This document shows, piece by piece, positions 12,263-24,274 of a stretch of 64,000 nt of DNA (positions are counted from its first letter, which is position 1; each line of letters begins with the position of its first letter). The stretch is from Smittia aterrima (Eukaryota > Arthropoda > Insecta > Diptera > Chironomidae), in the NCBI GenBank assembly GCA_033063855.1, contig CP093829.1, positions 9,310,243-9,374,242 on the forward strand. Reading direction: 5' to 3'. The notes under the pieces were generated by a model. That model made no database searches. It was not told the origin of the DNA and saw nothing but the letters and a program-made list of their open reading frames with translations. The position numbers were made by a program, and so were the translations under genes.

Positions 12263-12510
12263 TTTCTCTACTTGATTTAAAATATTTAACTTCTTCTCTT
12301 GAGTGAACTTAAAAGAATAAAAATTCTGAACGCAATTGTCTCTGAAAACTTTTAGCAGCTGAGTAAACGCATTTGGAAATGGAAACAAAATATGTTTAAA
12401 TGTGTTGGATTTTATAAATTTTATATATTTCATAACTTTTGGGCGAGATATTTCAACGGATAATAACCCTTCCGTAAAATTTAACGAGAGTTCTATATTT
12501 CTACTTGATC

Positions 12511-12525
12511 AGGTCAAGTTGACCT
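12511..12525. promoter_or_regulatory. Palindromic AGGTCA-AGT-TGACCT site
   Basis: A perfect inverted repeat of the nuclear-receptor half-site AGGTCA with a 3-bp spacer lies about 250 bp upstream of the copy-6 start and 107 bp beyond the copy-7 stop. An imperfect version (AGGTCA-CGT-TGACTT) lies at 15067-15081, about 200 bp upstream of copy 8. Receptor binding is inference. Confidence 0.35.
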
Positions 12526-12631
12526 TAACCTTCAAAATAATCTTGCTGGTCATCTTCAATATTTGATTGAAATACGTTTTATTAATTTTTATTTTGCAGA
12601 TGAGACGCAATTTCGGTAGCTTAATGTCGAT

Positions 12632-13474
12632 CTACATTTTTTCACCAACAGGACGAATTATTAATTCGGTGACGTTGACGGTGTAAGGAGTCGAGAGCAA
12701 AAACATCACACTGTGTGAAATATCTGAAGCTTTCAAAACTGGATTGACAGCCAACGGATCTTCAAATTGTTCCTGTGTCAACATGCCACTTGCAGCAATT
12801 ATTTCAGTCGCGACAAAACCAGGTGACAAGCTCTGTCAATTCAATTATAAAAATATATTTAGAATTTTAAGTTTGGAAATTCTTATTAACGGACTTACAG
12901 TAATGCGGATTTTTTTGTTGTCAGCGAAGACAAGTTCTTGTCGAGCAGTTTCTGTGATTGCTGTGACTGCGTGCTTGGTTCCTGGATACACGTTGAACGG
13001 TAACGGAATAATTGGAACGTAATGTCCGGTGATCGAGTTGATGTTGATGATGTAACAATAGTCGTCTGATTTCTTCATTAGACGAAAAGCTTCGCGAGAA
13101 CATTGAACAAGTCCGCGAATGTTCGTGTTAATCACTTCGTCGATCTTATTTGTGGCTTCATCGCCATCAGTAAACAGAAAAACTCCCCGACCAATTCCAG
13201 CATTGTTTACAAGAATGTTGATAATTCCGAATTTGCTTTCAATCCACTTGAAAGTTTCTTTGATCGACTTTGGATCGGAGACGTCGCATTTATAAGCAAA
13301 AGTTTTTCCTTTCGTTTCTCCAAGAGTTTTAATAATTTCTTCAACTTTTTCAATTCGTCTGGCCAAACCAATCACGTTCATTCCAGCCTCAGCAAAATCT
13401 TTGAAGATCGCAGCTCCAATCCCAGCTGAAGCTCCAGTAACAACAGCTATTTTTCCGATCCACTTGTCAACCAT
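12632..13474 (-). CDS. SDR-family oxidoreductase, copy 7
   Basis: The exons are 12899-13474 and 12632-12832, giving 258 residues. It is three residues shorter than most copies because of an in-frame gap in the last exon (TQEQFEDPLAVNPVL). The motifs TGASAGIG, NNAG, NINSITG and YPGTK are intact, with variable loop TGHYVPIIPLPFN. Donor GTAAGT and acceptor CAG join RIT to SLSPGF. Its upstream spacer carries the GC-rich insertion at 13569-13690. Confidence 0.9.
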
Positions 13475-13568
13475 TTTTTCTGATTTAAATTATTTTCGTC
13501 TCGCGCTGATTTCAGAAAAGAATGAGAAAATATTGTGTTGAGCTTTGCAGAAAACATTAAAAATCTAA

Positions 13569-13690
13569 GGGCCCGGACTAACCCTGTTTCACCAGACAGT
13601 TGCCCAGCCATCTCCAAACAGTACCCTCGGACATATCCTCGGGCCCCCTTGGAGAGCGCTCCCTTCTGGGCAAGGGGACATTTACGCTAG
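13569..13690. repeat. GC-rich repeat insertion in SDR spacer
   Basis: A block of about 120 bp is strikingly GC-rich compared with the AT-rich spacers. It begins and later repeats GGGCCCG in inverted form, contains TTGCCCAG and its inverted partner CTGGGCAA, and ends with GGGCAAGGGGACATTTACG. That last motif nearly matches the left end of the insertion at 7338. No coding frame is supported. It is probably a fragment of a mobile or satellite-like repeat. Confidence 0.5.
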
Positions 13691-14016
13691 ACTTTAAATT
13701 TAATGAGATACAACTGAAAATATCGCTAAGCTTATTAAACGCACGAGAACGAAAATATTTTTGTATGTATGAAATGTTTCAAGATACGAAATTTAAATGT
13801 TTGTGTGCTTTTTCCAAATGACAAACTGTTGGCATTTTCGACGTGATCAAACTATATTCTATCTATACAACGTCACGAGCTGAAAAGAAATTTGATCCAC
13901 TTTGGGATCGAGCTGAGCTAAGAGTGGACTCTTAGTCGGAGTCGCCTCAAGTTGAATGATTGTAATACGAATAACTTTTTTAAGAAATTGAAACACAGAT
14001 TTGTTTATTTCGAAAT

Positions 14017-14861
14017 TCACATTTTCTCTCCAACAGGACGAATTGTCAATTCAGTGACATTAACGGTGTAAGGAGTTGAGAGCAAGAACATCACACTGTG
14101 AGAGATATCCGAAGCTTTCAAAGATGGAGTTTGATTCGATGGATCATCCAATTGTTCTTGAGTCATGATTCCACTTGCAACCAAGATTTCAGTGGTAACG
14201 ATACCGGGCGACAAACTCTTTCAGTTTGAGTAAATTAGAAAGCGTAGATAAAAAAAATCTAATTAAATCATTTTGAATGACTCACCGTTATGCGAATTTT
14301 TTTGTTATTAGCAAAAACAAGTTCTTGACGAGCTGTTTCAGTGATTGCTGTGACTGCATGCTTGGTTCCTGGATAAACGTTGTATGGAATCGGAAAAACA
14401 GGAACGTAGTGTCCAGCCACAGAATTGATGTTGATAATGTAACAATAATCATCAGATTTCTTCATAAGACGAAATGCTTCGCGTGAACATTGAACAAGGC
14501 CGCGAATGTTGGTGTTAATCACTTCGTCGATCATGTTAGTGGCGTCGTCGCCTTCAGCGAATAGTCCAACTGATCGAGCAGTTCCAGCATTGTTAACGAG
14601 AATATTGACAACACCGAATTTGCTTTCAATCCACTTGAAAGTTTCCTTGATCGACTTTGGGTCAGAAACGTCGCATTTATAAGCAAAAGTTTTTCCTTTC
14701 GTATCTCCAAGAGTTTTAATAATTTCTTCAACTTTTTCAATTCGTCTTGCCAAGCCAATAACATTGATTCCAGCTTCAGCAAAATCTTTGAAGATCGCAG
14801 CTCCAATTCCAGCTGAAGCTCCGGTCACGACAGCAATTTTGCCAATCCACTTGTCAACCAT
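14017..14861 (-). CDS. SDR-family oxidoreductase, copy 8
   Basis: The exons are 14286-14861 and 14017-14217, giving 258 residues. It shares a three-residue-shorter last exon with copy 7, here reading TQEQLDDPSNQTPSLKASD. Active-site residues are intact (NINSVAG, YPGTK) and the variable loop is AGHYVPVFPIPYN. NNAG is followed by TARS rather than the more usual IARS. The donor is GTGAGT and the acceptor GAAAG. The upstream flank holds the imperfect AGGTCA palindrome at 15067. Confidence 0.9.
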
Positions 14862-15226
14862 TTTTTCTGACTTTAAACTCGACTTTTCTCCTCAACTGAA
14901 CTTAAAAGAATAATGATATTCTGAGCGTAATTGTTTCTGAATACTTTTAGCAGCTGAGTAAACGCTGTTTGAAATGAAAACAAAATACATTTGAATTTTA
15001 AAAGACTCATGAATTTCATAATTTTTGGGCGAAATATTTCAACGATTTCTATATTTCAACTTAACCAGGTCACGTTGACTTTAACCTTGAAAATAATTTT
15101 TCTGTTCATCTTCAATATTTGATTGAAATACGTTTAATTTTTATTTCGCAGTTGAGACACAATCTCGGAACAATCTCGGAATTAAGAAGATTTAGTTTTC
15201 TCAAAAATAAGAACAATGTTGGCGAT

Positions 15227-16081
15227 CTAGATTTTTTCTCCAACGGGACGAATTGTCAATTCGGTAACATTGACAGTGTAAGGAGTCGAGAGCAAGAACA
15301 TAACACTGTGAGAAATATCCGAAGATTCCAATTCTGGCAAAGAGCCTAGTGGATTCGATGGATCATCCAATTCTTCTTGGGTAATCATTCCACTTGCAAC
15401 GACGATTTCAGTTGCGACGTAACCGGGCGACAAACTCTTTAAAGATTAAATAATTTAGTTAGATAATGGCATTCCATATTTGTAATATCATATTAATCAA
15501 CTCACGGTGATGCGGATTTTTTTGTTATCAGCAAAAACAAGTTCTTGACGAGCAGTTTCTGTGATTCCAGTCACTGCGTGTTTGGTGCCTGGATAAACGT
15601 TGACTGGAGTAGGCAGCATTGGTACGTAATGTCCAAAGACCGAGTTAATGTTGATTATGTAACAATAGTCGTCAGATTTCTTCATTAGACGGAAAGCTTC
15701 GCGAGAACATTGAACAAATCCGCGAATGTTCGTGTTGATCACTTCATCGATCTTGTCTGTCGCTTCGTTGCCATCAGTAAACAGAAATACGTGTCTCATA
15801 ATTCCAGCATTGTTAACAAGAATGTTAACTACTCCGAATTCATCTTCAATCCACTTGAAAGTTTTTTTGATCGACTTTGGATCGGAAACGTCGCATTTGT
15901 GAGCAAAAGTTTTTCCTTTCGTATCTCCTAGTGTTTTAATAATTTCTTCAACTTTTTCAATTCGTCTAGCTAAGCCAATCACGTTGATTCCAGCCTCAGC
16001 GAAGTCTTTGAAGATCGCAGCTCCAATTCCAGCTGAAGCTCCTGTGATAACTGCAACTTTTCCAATCCACTTGTCAACCAT
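15227..16081 (-). CDS. SDR-family oxidoreductase, copy 9
   Basis: The exons are 15506-16081 and 15227-15436, giving 261 residues. The motifs are intact: TGASAGIG, NNAGIMRH, NINSVFG and YPGTK. It differs from its neighbours in KKTFKWIEDEFG (usually KETFKWIESKFG) and in SVFGHYVPMLPTPVN. The frame is open upstream to an ATG-less position near 16144, but the paralogue-matching ATG at 16081 is chosen. The last residues are VGEKI. The donor is GTGAGT and the acceptor TTTAAAG. Confidence 0.9.
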
Positions 16082-16436
16082 TTTTCTACTTAAAATATTC
16101 AACTTCTTCTCTTGACTGAATTCAAAAGAATAATAATTTTTCAAAACGTATTTATTTTAGTAAATATTTAGCTGCTGAGTAAACAAACGTTGAGTAAATG
16201 AAACAATATTTTTGATTGTATAAATTTCATTAATTTCATAACTTTTGGGCGAAACCTTTCAACGGATAAAATCCCTTTCAAAAATGTTAGCGAAAGTGCT
16301 ATAACTGTCTTTAACCTTGAAAATAATCTTGCTGGTCATCTTCACTGATTGATTGTAATACTTTTTTATTTTGCAGATTTCGTGATCTTAAAAAATTTTG
16401 TTTTTCTCAAAAATAAAAACATTTGAGGTTCACGAT

Positions 16437-17290
16437 TTACATTTTTTCTCCAACGGGACGGATTGTCAATTCAGTGACATTGACGGTGTAAGGAGTTGAG
16501 AGTAAGAACATCACACTGTGAGAGATATCCGAAGATTCCAAAGCTGGCATGGAACCAAATGGATTGGATGGGCTTTCAAGTTGTTCCTGTGTCATCATTC
16601 CACTTGCAACAATGATTTCAGTCGCGACAAATCCGGGCGACAAGCTCTGTTAATGCAATTAATAAGAAGAATATTTAGAACTTCAAGTTTTGAAAATCTC
16701 ATTAACGTACTCACCGTGATGCGAACTTTTTTGTTGTCAGCAAAAACAAGTTCTTGACGAGCAGTTTCTGTGATTCCAGTCACTGCGTGCTTAGTTGCTG
16801 GATAAACGTTAACTGGAGTCGGCAGCATAGGAACGTAATGACCTGTGATCGAGTTGATGTTGATGATGTAACAATAGTCATCAGATTTCTTCATTAATCG
16901 GAAAGCTTCGCGAGAACATTGAACAAGGCCGCGAATGTTCGTGTTAATCACTTCGTCGATCTTGTCTGTGGCTTCGTCGCCTTCTTCAAAAAGAGAAGCT
17001 GATCGAGCAATTCCTGCATTGTTAACGAGAATATTGACCACACCAAATTTGCTTTCAATCCACTTGAAAGTTTCCTTGATCGACTTTGGATCGGAGACGT
17101 CGCATTTGTAAGCAAAAGTTTTCCCTTTTGTCTTTCCAAGAGTTTTAATTATTTCCTCGACCTTCTCAGCTCGTCTGGCTAAGCCAATAACGTTGATTCC
17201 AGCTTCGGCAAAGTCTTTGAAGATCGCAGCTCCAATTCCAGCTGAAGCTCCAGTGACAACAGCAACTTTGCCAATCCACTTGTCAACCAT
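16437..17290 (-). CDS. SDR-family oxidoreductase, copy 10
   Basis: The exons are 16715-17290 and 16437-16646, giving 261 residues. This is the 5'-most gene of the array on its own strand. TGASAGIG, NNAG, NINSITG and YPATK are present. The loop TGHYVPMLPTPVN matches copy 9 closely, while the tyrosine segment matches copies 4 and 6, a patchwork suggestive of gene conversion. Donor GTGAGT and acceptor CAG join RIT to SLSPGF. Only about 95 bp separate its start from the stop of the small peptide gene at 17385, which lies on the same strand. Confidence 0.9.
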
Positions 17291-17384
17291 TTTTTTCTGA
17301 TTTAAATTTTTAAATATTCAACTGCTCGTCTCGAGTGAATGCAAACGAATGAAGAAACCTTCTCTGAATTGTTTATTACGACAA

Positions 17385-17555
17385 CTAAAATATTGTTTTT
17401 ACACAACGTTCTCGGTATTGAGTGACCTTGAATATCGAACAAGAATATGTTGCACACACTTTGTCGTAAGCTTCTGCTAAGAATGGTGTTACGTTCAAGG
17501 TCGTTACACTCATTAAGAAAACTGCGAGAAGAATAAGAAGCGCGACTTTATTCAT
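17385..17555 (-). CDS. Small secreted cysteine-containing peptide, 56 aa
   Basis: The ATG at 17555-17553 opens a 56-residue frame ending in TAG at 17385-17387. It begins MNKVALLILLAVFLMS, a basic N-terminus followed by a strong hydrophobic stretch typical of a signal peptide. The likely mature part is about 30 residues and contains three cysteines (34, 39, 51) and several basic residues, ending VKTIF. I do not recognise the family. An odd cysteine number would leave one unpaired or allow dimerisation. A TCAGTT initiator-like motif lies about 45 nt upstream. It might be a venom-like, antimicrobial or signalling peptide, but nothing visible decides this. Coding status rests on the signal-peptide pattern. 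Confidence 0.6.
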   Translation of the reverse strand: MNKVALLILLAVFLMSVTTLNVTPFLAEAYDKVCATYSCSIFKVTQYRERCVKTIF

Positions 17556-20500
17556 TTGTCAATGTGTTACCTCAGAGAACGATGATGATTCAGCGAAAAC
17601 TGATCGAGCAAAAATTATGAGATTAATTAGTTACTTCACACTTTAAAATCTAAAACAAGTTCGTAATGAATTCGTTTAGCGTTTGCTCTTATTTTAATTC
17701 ATTTGATCTCAACCTTCCGTCAGCTCAATTTGATAAAAAAAAAAGTTCTCTCCCCTCGCCACAAGCCGAAAGTCAAAATAAACATGCAAATACTTGAGCA
17801 GCAAAGTGATTACATATCTAGCATATTTTGTATTTTTCCACTTGTTTTTCATCTTCTACGAGCAACTCCGAAATGTGAATAAAGGAAGCTGACATAAATA
17901 CTCAGTCACATATTTATGTTATGTTATGATAAATTCTTCGCATTTACCCAAAGCGCCTCGTATGAATGTTAAAAAGTTTTTTCTCGTTTTTTCTTTTTTC
18001 AAAATGCGAAACCTTCTTCCCTCACTCGCAGCCGCAAAAGTGGCGAAAATATATGCAAAGACGAGTTCGAGGAGGGTGAGCATTTGTTTATTGGTTTGGC
18101 ATTTCACACGATTTTTGTTATTTTCTTAAGTGCTCGAACCTATTTAATTATCATAATATTTTATGTGTTTCTGCGTCTCAAATCGAGACTTTCGATGCCG
18201 CAGAATTTATTTCCCTGTTTTCCCTTTACAACACTCAATTGATATTCGTCGACAAGATGAAGAAGGAGAAGAAGAAGAAGTTTCCGCAATTTATTCAAAG
18301 TTTCTAACAAAAACATATCCTCACGATTTTCTTTCTCTGAGGGTGCCTAGTGTTGAGACGAGGAACGCGTGAGTGTGTGAAATCTGTAATTGAATCAAAC
18401 GAATCAACAGTTAAACAGGAAGCAATCATTAAATTTGCTCTGAGTGTTCAATGCGAGTTGCTGTCATCGAGAAGTTACTTTACGAGGTAAGAAATTACGA
18501 TGCTCGTAGGTTTGATTAGCGATGTAACTTTCTTCCTCTCTCTCCCACATACTCGAATGTTAAATAATTTCGATACAACTACCGCTGTGCTATATCGATC
18601 TCGACTCTTGACTGTTTCTTTCGTTCCTTTCTTTGCCTTTTAAATGATAAATAAAATATTTTCTTCTCTCACTCGTTTGCCTCCTTGAAACTGCTTTTTC
18701 TTCTTCTGATGCTGCTGCTGCTTGTTATCAAAGGCAAACGTGGTAGTGCTCATCTCCCCAAGCTACAATTAGCTAATTAGATAACGAACGTGATCTACGT
18801 GTTTTCTATTAGCAATTCTCGCTCCTTGTTTAGAAAACTATACAAATTGCTTATGTTACTATAAGTTTAAGCGAGAATTTTGCAGTTAAGCTGTGAATCG
18901 CAAACACCCTCGGAACTGCTGTTGTGAGAGGCGGCGAAATAAGTGAAAGATTTATGTTTGTTCGTTGGTTGCGAGAAACTATTTCGACTTCAAAGATAAA
19001 TCACAAACATGAACAATCAATTCGTTTTATTATGTTTGCTTAAGATTATAATCGAAACTAATTTTCGGAAATTAAAACTTTTTAATTGTCAAGTAGAAAT
19101 TCTACATGAAAATAATTTTATCTTTGGATTCTCACGATTTATCGAAATTAAAAGTTTCTCCTAAGAATCTTTAGAATTGCTTTTTTTATTATTATATAAT
19201 ATATAATATAATATAATTATACAATAAATAAAAAATATAATTACAACGAAATTGCTTCGAATGGATGTGGTTAAGGAGTTTCGTCGTCATCATGCAAATT
19301 AAGTAATTTCTGTGTGAAATCTTGAGTGCTTCTGAAACTTATCATCATCGTGATATATGTCGCAGCTTCTAATAAGATCTCAAACGTATCAAAGACGTCG
19401 ACAGAACCGTCATGTCATTAAAATATTATGCAACATCATTAAATTCACGAAATTGCGATCGACACTTCAATGTAAGGACATTTTTGTGATGATGTAATTT
19501 TGTGTCGACTGGATTTTTAATTGAATCACACAGAGCTAACCGAATCAATTTTTACTGAATGAAGCGTCTCCACATCCTCACAAAAAGTTGGACTTTTCAC
19601 TCAATTTGTGAAGTGAACAGAAAACTCAAAACTGCCTGAAACAATTTTCGGGACGAGAGAGAGAGGCGAGAATAGTTTTCCATGTGTGATTATCCGAGCC
19701 ATTATGAAAAGCAATTTTCTCAATTGTGTGAAATTGCTGCTGGTTTTTGTTCCTCTCGTGCCACCCCCGATTTATAAAATTTACACCTTTTTCACCTTGT
19801 TCAGAACGAGAATATTTTCCAGTTATTGTTGCTTTTCACCAAATTGTTTCTTTGCCTCACTCTCTCTCTCTACTTTGTTGTGAACGTACTCGTTCAATTT
19901 AATATATCTCGTAATAATTGTATAATCTACACGTTTAGTCGCTTCGTTTCTTCTCGACCCGGAATGATTCAAGAGAGTGAGATAACGGCAGTGAAAAAAG
20001 CAAAGCGCCCCGAAAATTGTTGTATTTAATATCAACAGAAATTACAAACGAAAACCTCTCTCCCCACAACCTCTTCCTTTGGGTTAAATAACGAATGAAA
20101 AAGGCAAAAAGTAATTGCATAAATTTTAATGATATTCGAATTAAAATCTTTATGGAAGCGAAGAGTGAGGTTGGAGCCCACCCTTTGAATCTTTGCTGTG
20201 GATTAAATTTGTTGCTCTCTCTCTCTCACTCTCGTTAGTGCTCGTTAGTGTTACATTTGAAGCTGAAACGACTCTCGTTATATTAAACTCGAAAGAACGA
20301 GGTGAAACATTTTAATTTTCAATCTATTTGATTAGAGTTTATGATAGAGTTGAACTTTCAACTTAAACGAGAAGCAGAGAAAGTCGTCTTAGGAAGTAAG
20401 AAAATAAATTTCTCGAACGACGTTGAGTGTGAAGGAAAAGGGAGGACTTGAGTCAATAATTTATGACTCTCCTTATCATCACATGGTCTTGAGCAATCGC

Positions 20501-23500
20501 TCACGATATTAAATTATCAACTTTACATTCAAACCTCTTCCTCGACTTTCTTTCCTCCCTGACGTCGCATAATTAAAGTTCTCGACTCGAGAGGCCTTCT
20601 CGCTGGCCAAGAATTCTTCTCTCTCTTCGAGAAAGGAAACCGGAAAATAAAAAATGTCCATTTAAAAAGTGCCCAATGATTTATGTTGCGTGCTTGGTAA
20701 ATGATGTGATTCCCTCCTCTCAACTCGAAGATTGAGAACCGTTTTCAGCTGAGACATTCTCGTTGAACTTTCCCCACCGAAAAATCCTTCGGCACATCAT
20801 TTCTCATGCGAAAAGGTCGTGCATGCATGGCGTAAATGGCGTGATGAGGAGAGAGAAAGGATTAAATTTTTTTTCTTCGTTCAGCTCGAGCAGAGGAAAT
20901 AGAAGAAGGAAGAGGGCCGAGAGAGATAGAGAGAGACGTTAAGAAACTAATAATTTTTATCAGGCCCAAATTATTTATTGCGCAATAAATCTAGTGAAGG
21001 CCTTTAAACTGATGTGTGTTCTTTAAGTTTCACTGATTCAGCAAACACGACACCGAAAGGAGGGAAGTCCGAGAATAAATTTCCACCGGAACGAGAAAGC
21101 GGAGAGCCCGAGCTTCGATTTAGCAACTTTAAATATAAAATATTTCTCTTCGGGATCGAAAATAAACTTTGTCAGTGGCATTTTCTGGTTGGACACTAAA
21201 TTAAAAAAGTTGTGATAGCCGATCTACCGGAAAAATGCCTTTCCATCCATTCGAACGTCGTCTCGTGAGTGTGAGTGAGTGCTTGTTACTTGAAGCCATT
21301 CTAATGTTTCCATTTTCCGTAACAATGACCATCGAAGCAATAAAAATTAAAGTTATTTCACTCTTCTCCGTTAGCCAGATCATCTCAATCTCTTTCGTCT
21401 TTTTCGTTTCACCGGAAGTCTTTGTCTTGTTTGATAAACTCTCTCGTTCACATTTTAGGGGGCGAAACGGGTACACACAGAGTCAAGAGAAAGTTTTCCC
21501 ATTTTCATTGTTTGCTTCATGCACAAAGCACTTTTTGACTTTAAATCCTTTCTCAAGATTCAGAGTCTTTAGGAATGAAGTTTCTTCTTCAAGAGTGAGA
21601 GAGAGAGAGAGAGATTCTTCAAATCTAACGCATCTAAGATTCGCTATCAATCTAAATCCAAAGACAGATGATGGTTTCTCAGACTCGCTCAAGCATGCAC
21701 CATATATTTCTTCTTTCTTCCGCTATCGTTCCGAATCGAGTCCTTCTTTGCTCTCCCCTCGAGCCATTCTACAGCTCAATTATGAAAAGTTTTCAAAACA
21801 TTAATTTTATCAAGAGGAAGAAAAGTTTTTTATGTGACTTTTTATTAGATGTTTTTCTGGTGCAAACTTTACGAAGCAGATCAAAGGATAACTGCACGAC
21901 TTTCGAAGGGAAATTCGTGAAATTTAATTCTTCATCCAAATTAATATTTCTTCTGTTGAAAGACATGAAAGTGAACGAGGAAAGGCTTAAAATGCAAACC
22001 CAAAACAAATTTATTCAATTTTTTCTTTTTTTTTCTCTTTTGCCAGAAAAATATTTCCTTCCTCGAGTTCTCTTACTTTTAAATTGAATACGAGGAGAGA
22101 GAGAGAACATTTGAATACATTTAACGATCGAAATGACGACATAAGAAGAAGTAAAACAAAAACTTTGTTTTCCTGTAAACATTTTTATGTTTTTTTCTTA
22201 TGCAAAAAGCGGCAAATTGAAGAGAAAAGTTTTCGTGGAAAAAAATTGACATTTATTGTAGTGGAACGAGTGCGTTCACTTTTGTTGGTTCATTGAAGGA
22301 AAACAGAAAAGTTGGGAGGCCGAGAAGGATTATTGTTTGAGTTGGCGAAATCACATTTTTAAATGTACGACAAGAATAATAAATTTCTCTGTCATTTCGT
22401 TCAGGAATTATAATTGCACTTTTGTAAACAGAACTCTTTTTTTTTCTTCTTCTAGCGACGAAAAGGTGGAAAGCGACAAATGTTGTAAATTAAAAAGCTC
22501 CTTCACGTTCCGGTGCACTTGTTTGTTTGTTGCTTTTCCCCATCTTTCACCCTGCTCTTCAACATACCGCACGGTAAATTAATTTTAATAACCATTTTTA
22601 TGCATACCATCAACGACAGAAGCGAGAAAAAGCAGCTCGAACTACGAGAAAGCAACAGTAAGAAAAATAATGAAAAGGAAAACTCTTAATTTCCTTAATG
22701 AAACGAGCAACAACATCAGCGTTTATCGTTGGCAGCAAAAAAAACTCACAACAGAAGTAATTTATGCTCGAGTAACAACGTGAAACGAGTGAATTCATAT
22801 CGAGAAAGAAATCCCAGAAAACACTTACGAAACCTTTCCCTTTCAACTGAGAGTCCCAGAGTTTGATTCTCTGGGACGATTGCAGGAGAAAGTCTATAAT
22901 CATAAAAGGGCAGAAAAAGTTGTTTATTTTCTGGTAGTTTCGGAAGTCGTTGAGCTCTCAGTTCACATGTGCTAATGCTTGGACACGTTTTTTGTTTCGC
23001 ATATCAACAAGCGCCTTTTAAGATCGTTTTAGGAAAATAATTCAATTTGTGGTTTGAACCTAAAAAATAATATTTTCTTGTTAATTAATTTCTTTCTAAG
23101 TAGAACTGTCAAAACACTTCAGATCTGAAAAGATCCAAGAGGAGGAGGAAGGAATTATTAACTTTTAGAACTTGAGAATAAATTAGAAAATCTTTCACCT
23201 TTAACAGGAAAATCTTCTTTTCAATGAAAACTCTTCGATGAGTGTCTCATCTAAACATTGAGAAAGGAAACCTTTAAGTTCTCGTTTTAATGAGTTCACT
23301 CCCAGTTCACCCACTGCAATCATTCGCAACTGAAACTTCTTTGATTTATTCTTCTCAAAAGAAAGAAACTTTAATTATTTGTTCTTTTCGATGAAACTTG
23401 AAATAGAGAAAAGTTTCCTCTCGATATTTTTAAGTTCGTTTTCTCCTTTTCAAAAAAGGATTTTTTGCCAATCAATCTCTTGTTTAATTTTCCTTTTGCT

Positions 23501-24274
23501 CGTTGAATGAAGACAGGAAAGAGAAGGAAGTCTTCTATCAAGTGGATACGGTGAAAAAAAAGCGAAAGAAAACTTCACCTCATTGAAATTGATTAGAAAA
23601 ATTGTGCACGGACTTAAATTTCTCCGTGAAAACTCTGACGACGGCGAGTGAAGAGAAGCATTAAAACAAACTGCAAAAGATTAAACTTTCCTTCGAGGGA
23701 TAAAACTAAGAAAGAAATCCTCCATTTAAAATGCAAATTTCTGATAAAGTTTTCTTCTCATTTGCGCTTTATTTATTTTCCACTGAATTGGATTCCCGTT
23801 TCTCAAATTTTCACCGGTAGCCGAACTTAACATAATTAAGATACAAATTTTCACGAAATAAAAATCAACTATTTCCTAAATTAAAATTTGTTATCGAGAT
23901 TGGTCGGTGCATGGAAAATAAATTTTCCGAGGTTGACTAGTGAATTTTGTGGCACGAGAGAGAAAAAGCTTTTCCCCGTCGGGACTCGTGGTATGAGTCT
24001 CTCTCTGTCTCCCCTAGGCGAGGTTAACATGTCGCTAATATTTAAATTCACAATTTATGGCGTTAGATAATTAAAATATTAAATTTATATCATTTACAAA
24101 GGACAACAAATACGTTTAATGTGTTTATCAGGTTTTTTGGGGGAACAAGAGAAATCGATCGATTCGAATTGTTTGACGAACAACTCGAATCATCCAAAGT
24201 TCAATTCCATGTAACATTTAATTTGAGTTTATCTCATCAATTCCATGAAACAATATTTATATTCAATTGAATAA
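17556..24274. other. Gene-poor region before forkhead gene
   Basis: No gene could be supported here. Open frames on both strands are short, antisense to one another and low in complexity. Notable content is an AT dinucleotide tract near 19190-19245, GA/CT-rich tracts (18240-18290, 20215-20230, 21600-21615) and a perfect 9-bp stem hairpin at 22853-22877. A short frame at 18451-18486 followed by GTAAGA could be a first exon but nothing continues it. The stretch lies 3' of the forkhead gene and could carry its regulatory DNA. Confidence 0.55.
22853..22877. other. Short perfect hairpin
   Basis: GTCCCAGAG at 22853-22861 pairs perfectly with CTCTGGGAC at 22869-22877 across a 7-base loop. It is isolated in non-coding DNA, too short for a microRNA precursor, and has no T-run after it. 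It may be chance or a remnant of a palindromic element. Confidence 0.3.

Larger units (their letters stand above)
5425..17290 (-). repeat. Tandem array of ten SDR genes
   Basis: Ten complete SDR genes lie head to tail on the minus strand with no unrelated gene between them. Each has a long first exon (about 540-580 nt) carrying the cofactor and active-site motifs and a last exon of 189-210 nt carrying the C-terminus. They are separated by about 0.1 kb (copies 1 and 2) to 1.1 kb. Copies 3-10 share nearly the same N-terminus (MVDKWIGK) and C-terminus (VGEKM/L), which implies recent duplication or gene conversion. Copies 1 and 2, at the 3' edge, are more divergent. Spacers share blocks with each other, so the duplication unit includes flanking DNA. 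All ten have intact frames. Confidence 0.9.

Noticed and set aside
12263..12433. 57-residue N-terminal extension of SDR copy 6
   Set aside because: All paralogues start at MVDKWIGK, and the extension overlaps the likely transcription start.
18451..18486. MRVAVIEKLLYE followed by GTAAGA, a possible first exon
   Set aside because: No downstream exon continuing it could be found, and a 12-codon start plus donor is expected by chance in 64 kb.
19190..19245. AT-rich run as a possible special element
   Set aside because: Simple TA/ATA slippage sequence without flanking structure.
21235..21804. 189-codon plus-strand frame starting MPFHPFERR
   Set aside because: It contains simple GA-repeat translation (RERERDSS) and F/S-rich runs typical of AT-rich non-coding DNA, and is opposed by other frames.
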